Assembly: GCA_017307165.1 (NCBI GenBank)
Contig: JAFKGK010000007.1
Span: forward strand, 1 to 64,000
Reading direction: 5' to 3'
Origin: Candidatus Melainabacteria bacterium
GTDB taxonomy: Bacteria; Cyanobacteriota; Vampirovibrionia; Obscuribacterales; Obscuribacteraceae
Length of the DNA stretch: 64,000 bases
Position 1 is the stretch's first letter. Each line of letters opens with the position of its first letter. The notes below the pieces were generated by a model, which made no database searches, was not told the origin of the DNA, and worked only from the letters and a program-made list of their open reading frames with translations. This document shows positions 17,440 to 23,613 of this stretch, piece by piece. A program made the position numbers and the translations under genes.

Positions 17440-18246
17440 TTGAAATCACTGACAATCACCAACGTTATCACCAATCCTCGATCCATGGACATGGACACGG
17501 ACCTAGAGGCATCCACTGGAAACACTAATATGACCGCACCATCAATGACTCCCAAGCGCCATAAAGAGCTCGATCAGCTCTGCGCCAAGCTGGGCGTCAC
17601 ATGTGGTCGGATGGGACTAGTCCACGAGGCGCTCACACATAGCTCGTATGCTGCCGAAAACGAAGGCGTGCGCGATTATGAAAAACTAGAGTTTTTTGGT
17701 GATGCAGTCTTGCGTTTCGTCATGAGCGAGTATCTGCTCGAGCGTTTTCCCGAATACGATGAAGGCAAGCTGACAGAGATCAGATCAGTACTGGTGTCCG
17801 ACAAGGTGCTTGGAGAAATTGCCGCCGAGATAGGTCTTGGTAAATACATCCTTCTCGGTCAAAAGGTGCAGATGCGTCCATCTATCATGGCTCAGGCCAT
17901 GGAGGCCCTCATCGGTGCCATCTATCAGGATCTTGGTCTGTTTCAAGTGCAGACTCTCTTGGTAAAGCTCTTTGGCAAGCAGACTACAATAGTCGATCGT
18001 GACGCCATCAAAGACAATTACAAGGCGCAATTGCAAGAACTCACTCAAGGACGTGGTCAGGGTACTCCGAGCTATCAAGTGCTCTCTACCGACGGTCCCC
18101 CGCACGAGCCGATGTTTACAGTGCAAGTGCTGGTCGGTGGTCAATCCTATGGCGAAGGCTCCGGCAAATCTAAAAAAGCAGCCGAGCAAGAAGCAGCAAA
18201 AGTAGCCTATGAGCGCCTGCTCGTGGATACGGCAGCGGCTGTATAA
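17440..18246 (+). CDS. rnc: Ribonuclease III
   Basis: Up to 268 residues. RNase III cuts double-stranded RNA in rRNA and mRNA processing. The catalytic domain carries the signature 'YEKLEFFGDAVLRFVMSEYL' region with its acidic metal ligands, 'LTEIRSVLVSDK' and 'AMEALIGAIYQDLG'; the C-terminal 70 residues are a dsRNA-binding domain ending 'SKKAAEQEAAKVAYERL'. The start is uncertain: TTG at 17440, ATG at 17485 or ATG at 17530; the last gives 238 residues, closest to the family norm. An AGGAGG at about 17411 is too far from any of them. Confidence 0.93.
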   Translation: MKSLTITNVITNPRSMDMDTDLEASTGNTNMTAPSMTPKRHKELDQLCAKLGVTCGRMGLVHEALTHSSYAAENEGVRDYEKLEFFGDAVLRFVMSEYLLERFPEYDEGKLTEIRSVLVSDKVLGEIAAEIGLGKYILLGQKVQMRPSIMAQAMEALIGAIYQDLGLFQVQTLLVKLFGKQTTIVDRDAIKDNYKAQLQELTQGRGQGTPSYQVLSTDGPPHEPMFTVQVLVGGQSYGEGSGKSKKAAEQEAAKVAYERLLVDTAAAV

Positions 18247-18247
18247 A

Positions 18248-18268
18248 AGCTTTGGCGAGGCCAAAGCT
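18248..18268 (+). other. Perfect 9-bp hairpin just after rnc
   Basis: AGCTTTGGC, loop GAG, GCCAAAGCT starts two bases after the rnc stop codon. No T-run follows, so it is not a terminator by itself; it could stabilise the 3' end or be an RNase III target. Function is not shown by the sequence. Confidence 0.6.
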
Positions 18269-18296
18269 GCTTAAAGCAAGACCTATTTGAGCTTAT

Positions 18297-18328
18297 AAAA
18301 AAAGAGGTGGCCTGGCCACCTCTTTTTT
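18297..18328. terminator. Bidirectional intrinsic terminator
   Basis: AAAGAGGTGGCC and its exact complement separated by one base, flanked by A-runs on the left and T-runs on the right. It serves rnc on the plus strand and the exported coiled-coil gene on the minus strand. Confidence 0.88.
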
Positions 18329-18338
18329 GCTATCAAAC

Positions 18339-18842
18339 TTACATATTTGGTGCAAGGTCCTGCAGGGTCGGCGCTCCAGCTGGTGCCGGAGCAGCAATCG
18401 AACCCGAACCAGAGGCTGCGCCAGGCACTGGAGCAGTGGTGGTTTCGGCAGGAATGGTCGAAGAGGCGAGGCTCTTGGGGTTTGCCTGGAGATCTCGGCC
18501 ATTGGCCTCCGAAGCCAGGGCATTGGCGTGAGTACGAAGAGCGAGGGCTTCGCGGTCGGCCTGGGCTGCTCGCAATTCGGCTTGAGCGGCTTTGAGATGG
18601 GCCTTGGATGCATCGAGCTGTTTTTGCGCTTGATCTACCTTGTGTTTGAGGTCGCCGATCTTGCCATCGGCAGCTTCGAGCTCGGCAGTGGTGGCCGGTG
18701 CAGCTGAGGTCTCTTTTTTGTCAGCCTTGCTCAAGAGGTTGAGCGGGCCGGCCATGACTGCCTGGGCTGCGAGGCTCGATACGGTCGCAGCAAGCATGCT
18801 TGCCATGGACATTTTAAATACTTTGTTGCTCAGCCCTGTCAT
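18339..18842 (-). CDS. Small exported coiled-coil protein
   Basis: 167 residues from the ATG at 18842, chosen for the GGGGGA about 5 bases upstream and because it opens a signal peptide (hydrophobic 'SMLAATVSSLAAQAVMAG', about 14-31). The mature part is an alanine-rich coiled coil (about 48-100, heptads in 'IGDLKHKVDQAQKQLDASK' and following) and then an Ala/Pro/Gly-rich tail. No known family. It could be a periplasmic spacer or Lpp-like structural protein; no lipobox Cys is present. Bounded downstream by a strong terminator. Confidence 0.7.
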   Translation of the reverse strand: MTGLSNKVFKMSMASMLAATVSSLAAQAVMAGPLNLLSKADKKETSAAPATTAELEAADGKIGDLKHKVDQAQKQLDASKAHLKAAQAELRAAQADREALALRTHANALASEANGRDLQANPKSLASSTIPAETTTAPVPGAASGSGSIAAPAPAGAPTLQDLAPNM

Positions 18843-19368
18843 TTGGTCCCCCCGGTCGCTAGGCGCGGCTATTGATATCTTGGACATTATAAGGATGCGG
18901 AGGCTGATATAAAATATCTGCATATGACAATGTAAAAGCGCATAGCAAGCCCATTGCCGCATGGTGGACATGTCTAAAAGTTGCGCAAAGGATACGCGTG
19001 CAATATCATTGCCATCTCCGTCTGGTGCCCATTGCATATTGCGCTCTCTTTTTGCCATTGCGTTTATTTTGTGCAATTTTTTCTTAAATGAGCCAATTTT
19101 TACTTGTCGGATAAACTAAAGGTTCGCTTAAAGCTAGGACCTTTCTCTTGAAAGCTGCATATGATTGCCATTGTCTCTGCGTAAAGCTGTGCAAAGCCCT
19201 ACGCAAATAAATGGCGGGTTTACCGGCCAGGGGCAGTACACTATATCGACCACACATGCGTGTGTTGCGTCGTCTTCAAAGAACGGATGCGTACCCCGCT
19301 CCGTCATCCTGGGAGATGGCGTTGTTGGTGACTCTTGCGAGAGTCGCAAATTTTTAGAGGACAAGGGA
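18843..19368. other. Divergent intergenic region between the coiled-coil gene and rpsA
   Basis: About 526 bases with no convincing gene. It must hold promoters in both directions. It contains a CACAC-ATGC-GTGTG hairpin (19251-19264) and, next to rpsA, two overlapping hairpins described separately. I could not fix a promoter with confidence. Confidence 0.5.
19331..19355 (+). promoter_or_regulatory. rpsA leader: two mutually exclusive hairpins, the second terminator-like
   Basis: Hairpin 1 is ACTCT-TGCG-AGAGT (19331-19344). Hairpin 2 is TTGCGA-GAG-TCGCAA (19335-19349), followed at once by A and five T (19350-19355). They share bases, so only one can form. The rpsA Shine-Dalgarno GAGG (19357-19360) follows immediately. 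This is the layout of an attenuator or of translation control; S1 autoregulation is known in other bacteria, but the mechanism here is inferred. Confidence 0.5.
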
Positions 19369-20478
19369 GTGACAATTTCAGTGACTGAACAACAATTAGA
19401 GGCCAACTCTAAATCCGAATTTGAAAAACTGCTCGAAGAGTCGTTGAACATCAAATTCGAACAGGGCGATATCGTTCCTGGCCATGTAGTACGCATCGAA
19501 CGTGACGGCTTGCTCGTCGATGTTGGTGGCAAATCCGAAGGCTTTGTGCCGCAAAAGGAAGTGACCAATATCGGTGTCGATCGTATCGAAGAAGTGGTCA
19601 AAGTAGGTGAACAACTCGAGTTCTATATCCTGCGCGAAGAGAACGAGAACGGCCAGCTCACACTTTCACTGAAGCGCGTCGCCCAAGCCCGCGGCTGGGT
19701 ACAGCTAGAAAACATGAAGCGCAACGACGAAACCATCCGCGCCAAGATCTCTCAAGTGGTCAAAGGCGGCGTAGTGGTAGACGTTTATGGCTTGCGCGGT
19801 TTCGTACCAGCCAGCCAATTGCGTGTAAAGGGCACCACCCCCGAAGAGCTGATCGGCATGGAAATCCCCATGAAGATCCTCGAAACCGACACCAAGCGCA
19901 ACAAGCTCATCTTGAGCCAACGTCTGGCTGTCCAAGAAGAAAAAGCAGCACAAAGAGAAAAGATCCTCTCCACCCTCGAATCCGGTCAAGTCGTTACCGG
20001 CGAAGTGGTGCGTATCGCCGACTTTGGTGCCTTTATCGACCTCGGCGGTCTCGATGGTCTCTTGCCCATCTCCGAGATCTCGTGGGAACGCGTTTCGCAT
20101 CCTTCGGACGTCCTGAAGGTCGGTCAAATGGTCACCACCAAGGTCTTGAAAGTAGACCAGGAAAAGGGCCATATCAGCTTGTCCCTCAAGCAGATGCAGC
20201 CTGATCCATGGAAAGAGATCGAAGACAAGTTTAACGAAGGACAGACCGTCAACGGTACCGTCCGCAAGATCCAGAGCTTTGGTGCATTTGTCCAGATCTA
20301 TCCTGGCGTAGATGCTCTCTTGCCCACCGTCGAAATGAGCGATCAACCTACTGCTAAACCAGAAGAAATCGTCCAGGTCGGCCAGCAAGTCAAGGCCGTC
20401 ATCAAAAAGTTCTCGCCCAAGGAGCACAAGATCTCCCTCAGCTTGAAAGGCATGGATGTAGCCGATCTGCTCGGCTAG
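19369..20478 (+). CDS. rpsA: 30S ribosomal protein S1
   Basis: 369 residues from the GTG at 19369 with GAGG 8 bases upstream; a second GTG at 19381 is also possible. The frame is open back to 19165 but that part is not S1-like. Four S1/OB RNA-binding domains follow at about 30-100, 115-180, 200-270 and 285-355, ending in the typical 'GHISLSLKQM' and 'HKISLSLKGM' strands. Cyanobacterial and plastid S1 have three and Proteobacteria six, so four is an intermediate form. It helps mRNAs bind the 30S subunit. Followed by a terminator. Confidence 0.92.
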   Translation: MTISVTEQQLEANSKSEFEKLLEESLNIKFEQGDIVPGHVVRIERDGLLVDVGGKSEGFVPQKEVTNIGVDRIEEVVKVGEQLEFYILREENENGQLTLSLKRVAQARGWVQLENMKRNDETIRAKISQVVKGGVVVDVYGLRGFVPASQLRVKGTTPEELIGMEIPMKILETDTKRNKLILSQRLAVQEEKAAQREKILSTLESGQVVTGEVVRIADFGAFIDLGGLDGLLPISEISWERVSHPSDVLKVGQMVTTKVLKVDQEKGHISLSLKQMQPDPWKEIEDKFNEGQTVNGTVRKIQSFGAFVQIYPGVDALLPTVEMSDQPTAKPEEIVQVGQQVKAVIKKFSPKEHKISLSLKGMDVADLLG

Positions 20479-20510
20479 ACATCAATCTGGACTTACAGCC
20501 TAGAAAGAGA

Positions 20511-20540
20511 AGCGACCCCTTATCAAAAGGGGTCGTTTTA
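20511..20540 (+). terminator. rpsA intrinsic terminator
   Basis: CGACCCCTT (20513-20521), loop ATCAA, AAGGGGTCG (20527-20535), then TTTTA. A 9-bp GC-rich stem 35 bases after the rpsA stop. Confidence 0.9.
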
Positions 20541-20580
20541 TATTTAGGGTAAACCCGGGTGCATGACAACCTCGCGACGC

Positions 20581-20610
20581 TATATAACTGACATGCCAGT
20601 GTCATGTCAG
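20581..20610 (+). promoter_or_regulatory. TATATA box and 23-bp dyad before the first kinase gene
   Basis: CTGACAT (20588-20594) and ATGTCAG (20604-20610) form a perfect 7-bp dyad with a 9-base spacer. It follows TATATA (20581-20586) and ends at the AGGTGA ribosome-binding site of the gene starting at 20621. It could be an operator or an RNA hairpin that hides the ribosome site. Confidence 0.4.
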
Positions 20611-20620
20611 GTGAGCGTTC

Positions 20621-21982
20621 ATGTCTTCAGCTTTGCAAGCAGCACCCTATAGAGTCTCTGTCAGGTTTTTGTCTTACAGAGCCATGATAGGCGTGGCCCT
20701 CTCTTTGATCTTTTGCTCTATTTTGGTGCGAGTTGCATTTGGGCAGGCTGCCTTCGAATTAGTCGGCATTTTGATGGCAATAATTGGCATACCACTGGTG
20801 CTGTTTTTTTGTAGTCGATGCAATCTCGCGCTAAACGACCAAAAGATCATTGTCAGGAGCCGACTCTACGAGTCCATGCTCTACGGACGCAAAGAGAGAA
20901 GCTGGCAAGATATTGCCTGTATCAGGCTGCGCAATGCCAGGTTTCTCATTTTTGATTTCAAATCGGGAGGCATGCTACCTCTGCCTCTAGATGGTTTTGA
21001 CAGTGCCAATCTGGAGCAGATCTTTTGGGCTATTTCTCGATTTGCCGATCCTCTCACCCTCAATCCAGATGTTTTGGCCATGCAGCGCACTATTTTTATT
21101 GGTGGTGCCAAGCAAGATAGCTGTACTCAGATTTTTACTCAGATGTGGCTAGACTCGATGTCACAGAGTTTTGAGGTGACCAATTTTGTGCCGCTCAAGG
21201 GTGGACAGACTTTGAGAGACGGGCAACTGTCTGTGATGATGCCGCTGGCTAGTGGTGGCATGTCGTCGGTTTATCTCGTGCGTGATCGAGATGACAGGCG
21301 CATGGTCCTCAAAGAGCTGGCCGTGAGCGGTGTCGGGGAGTCGGAGGCCAAGATGCATGATCTCTTTTGTCGCGAGGCTACATTGCTTGCCAGGCTTGCA
21401 CATCCAAATATTGTTGCCGTCCTCGATCATTTTGTAGAGAACGATCGTGATTATCTCCTTTTGGATTTTGTCAAAGGCCTAAACCTCAGACAGCATGTCA
21501 TGCTCTATGGCAGCATGAAGTCGCCGCAAATATGGAAGATCGCTAGCGTGGTGGCCGATATCCTGGACTACCTGCATGGCCTGTCACCACAGATAGTGCA
21601 TCGTGATTTGACTCCAGACAACCTCATTTTTGCCGATGGCAAGATCACCTTGATTGATTTTGGTGCCGCCAGCGATTATGTCAGCGGGCTGACTGGTACG
21701 ATGATCGGTAAGCAATGCTACATACCACCCGAGCAGTTTCAAGGGCATGCCACCACCAAGAGTGACCTTTATGCTCTAGGTTGTACTCTCTACTTTATAG
21801 CCACAGGCAAAGACCCAGAGCCTATCGAACAGAGTATGCCTGAGACCGGCGATCGGCTATTGGACTTACTCATTGCTGATCTCACTGTGCTCGATCCGGA
21901 CCAAAGATTGGCTGATGCACGCACCGTGATAAATAGGGCGAGGAGTCGCGTAGCAAAGATCGCAGAGGTCGTATCGGTATGA
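20621..21982 (+). CDS. Membrane-anchored Ser/Thr protein kinase
   Basis: 453 residues with the membrane part first and the kinase last. Two hydrophobic segments (about 22-42 and 47-66) are followed by a beta-rich, PH-like region (about 68-150) and then a Hanks-type kinase from about 195: glycine loop 'ASGGMSSVYL', Lys in 'MVLKELAV' (about 229), catalytic 'HRDLTPDN' (about 327) and 'IDFGAAS' (about 345), 'YIPPEQFQG' activation segment, so it should be active. The usual bacterial PknB order is kinase first, so this is inverted. Its stop overlaps the next kinase start (ATGA). Substrates unknown. Confidence 0.85.
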   Translation: MSSALQAAPYRVSVRFLSYRAMIGVALSLIFCSILVRVAFGQAAFELVGILMAIIGIPLVLFFCSRCNLALNDQKIIVRSRLYESMLYGRKERSWQDIACIRLRNARFLIFDFKSGGMLPLPLDGFDSANLEQIFWAISRFADPLTLNPDVLAMQRTIFIGGAKQDSCTQIFTQMWLDSMSQSFEVTNFVPLKGGQTLRDGQLSVMMPLASGGMSSVYLVRDRDDRRMVLKELAVSGVGESEAKMHDLFCREATLLARLAHPNIVAVLDHFVENDRDYLLLDFVKGLNLRQHVMLYGSMKSPQIWKIASVVADILDYLHGLSPQIVHRDLTPDNLIFADGKITLIDFGAASDYVSGLTGTMIGKQCYIPPEQFQGHATTKSDLYALGCTLYFIATGKDPEPIEQSMPETGDRLLDLLIADLTVLDPDQRLADARTVINRARSRVAKIAEVVSV

Positions 21983-23613
21983 GCCAGAGCAGACTGGGAC
22001 TAGGACCAGGACTGGGACTAGGATTAGATCCATCTCAGAGCGATGAGTCCATGTGCGATATGACGGTTAATCCTCATGTGGGCAAGGAGCGAGGCAAGAA
22101 GTCTGGGCGGGTTGGTGGCGATCATAGTAAAAGAGGCATAGATACGCTCAATCGGAGCATTGGTCTTGTTCCTTGGCTAGTCTTGCTTGTCTTATGGATT
22201 AATGGGATTAATAGTGTCGTTATCCCACTTTTTATTGCAATGTCAATTGTGCAATTGTGCTTGCAAACCAATGCGCATCCTACCAATATCATTGTCGATG
22301 CTCTAGGGCTCAGTCTTGCCTGGCGTAGTCAGACCGACCAATACTCCTTGAGGCTTGCATGGTCGGATCTAAAGCAAGTGGAGTTTGTGCCGGCAATCGG
22401 GGCGGCTTGTGATGACCCCGCCGGCGGTGTGCTCGTCTTGAGCTATCAAAGACCCAAAAACTTATTTTCGAGTTGGCCGATCTATCTCGATTTTGATAGC
22501 CTTGCCCAAAGCGGTGGTTTGATGACATTGTGGAGATTGGTGGTGGACGCAAGGCTGCAGCTGGCCATCCCTCTTGATATTTTTACACTCGAGAGCGATA
22601 TGGAGCGATTTGTCCGCTTTGTGGGCAAGCACCTGGCAGCTGACAGATTTGATTGGGATCCGGCTTTTGCTGCTCTCATCGGTGGACAGGCACAGGTCAG
22701 CTATACACGCATGTGGCTGGACGATATGAGTTCTTTTAGACGGCGCCGCGAGGGAGCTTTGCCGGAGGCAGCCCTCGTCCTGGATGGTCGCTATCGCATC
22801 GAGGGACAAATTGCACGTGGAGGACAGGCGAGAGTCTATCGGGCCTGGGATCTGATTGAGTCCACCTCGGTGGTATTGAAAGAATTTGTTTTGCCTGTGG
22901 ATGCAGGAGTCGAGACTAGAGGCCGGTCTTTTGCCTCGGTAAAAAATGAAGCCTTGCTGCTGGCAAGTCTAAATCATCCAGGTATAGTGCGCTTGCTTGA
23001 CCATTTTGTCGAGGACCATCGAGCTTATCTGGTGATGCAAGATTTGCCCGGCCGTTCGATCAAGCAGATCGTAGAGGAGTCAGGTCCTTTGTCGCATGAT
23101 ATGGTCGTGTCTATTGCAAAGCAGATGCTGGGTATACTCGCGTATTTGCACGGCTTGCCATCACCAATAGTGCATCGTGATATCAGTCCGGACAATATCA
23201 TGGTGACCGATGATGGACGTGTGGTGCTGCTAGACTTTAATGTGGCACTCACACTCGAATCAAATAGCACAAGGACTGTTGTAGGCAAGCACAATTATAT
23301 GGCGCCTGAGCAATTTAAGGGGCGCGCCAATTGCCAGAGCGATCTTTATGGTCTTGGAGCGACTTTGGCTTTTGCCATTACTGGATGTGCACCAAAGGCC
23401 TTGACCCAATCTACAGGTGCTATCTTGCATGACTTACCTCTCTCTCGACTCATTGCCGATCTCACTGCGCTCGATTGCGCCGAGAGGTGTTGCGATGCAA
23501 ATGCGGCAGAAATGCTTTTAGACGATATTACCAGCGACGCGACCGGTGATGATGGCCTGGATCAGACCCTGGACGGCGGCTGGATCAAATTGCTTGCCAG
23601 CGAGTCCCACTAA
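21979..23613 (+). CDS. Membrane-anchored Ser/Thr kinase-like protein with DFN motif
   Basis: 544 residues, paralogous to the gene just upstream and with the same order: a Gly/Leu repeat start ('GLGPGLGLGLD'), hydrophobic segment (about 55-90), PH-like region (about 95-210), a shared 'MWLDDMSSF' linker and a C-terminal kinase domain. 'ARGGQARVYRAWD', Lys in 'VVLKEFVLP' (about 299), 'HRDISPDN' (about 398) and 'YMAPEQFKG' are intact, but the DFG is 'LLDFNVALT' (about 418). The Asp that binds Mg is kept; loss of the Gly may alter activation-loop movement. Its 3' end overlaps the convergent HD-domain gene by 96 bases. An ATG 25 codons in is an alternative start. Confidence 0.85.
   Translation: MSQSRLGLGPGLGLGLDPSQSDESMCDMTVNPHVGKERGKKSGRVGGDHSKRGIDTLNRSIGLVPWLVLLVLWINGINSVVIPLFIAMSIVQLCLQTNAHPTNIIVDALGLSLAWRSQTDQYSLRLAWSDLKQVEFVPAIGAACDDPAGGVLVLSYQRPKNLFSSWPIYLDFDSLAQSGGLMTLWRLVVDARLQLAIPLDIFTLESDMERFVRFVGKHLAADRFDWDPAFAALIGGQAQVSYTRMWLDDMSSFRRRREGALPEAALVLDGRYRIEGQIARGGQARVYRAWDLIESTSVVLKEFVLPVDAGVETRGRSFASVKNEALLLASLNHPGIVRLLDHFVEDHRAYLVMQDLPGRSIKQIVEESGPLSHDMVVSIAKQMLGILAYLHGLPSPIVHRDISPDNIMVTDDGRVVLLDFNVALTLESNSTRTVVGKHNYMAPEQFKGRANCQSDLYGLGATLAFAITGCAPKALTQSTGAILHDLPLSRLIADLTALDCAERCCDANAAEMLLDDITSDATGDDGLDQTLDGGWIKLLASESH

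Noticed and set aside
18843..19076. N-terminal extension of the exported coiled-coil protein
   Set aside because: The signal peptide and GGGGGA ribosome site support the start at 18842; the upstream part looks non-coding.
19251..19264. CACAC-ATGC-GTGTG hairpin as a terminator
   Set aside because: Short stem without a T-run, far upstream of rpsA; no clear role.
19165..19368. N-terminal extension of ribosomal protein S1
   Set aside because: The sequence is not S1-like and covers the leader hairpins; the GTG at 19369 fits better.
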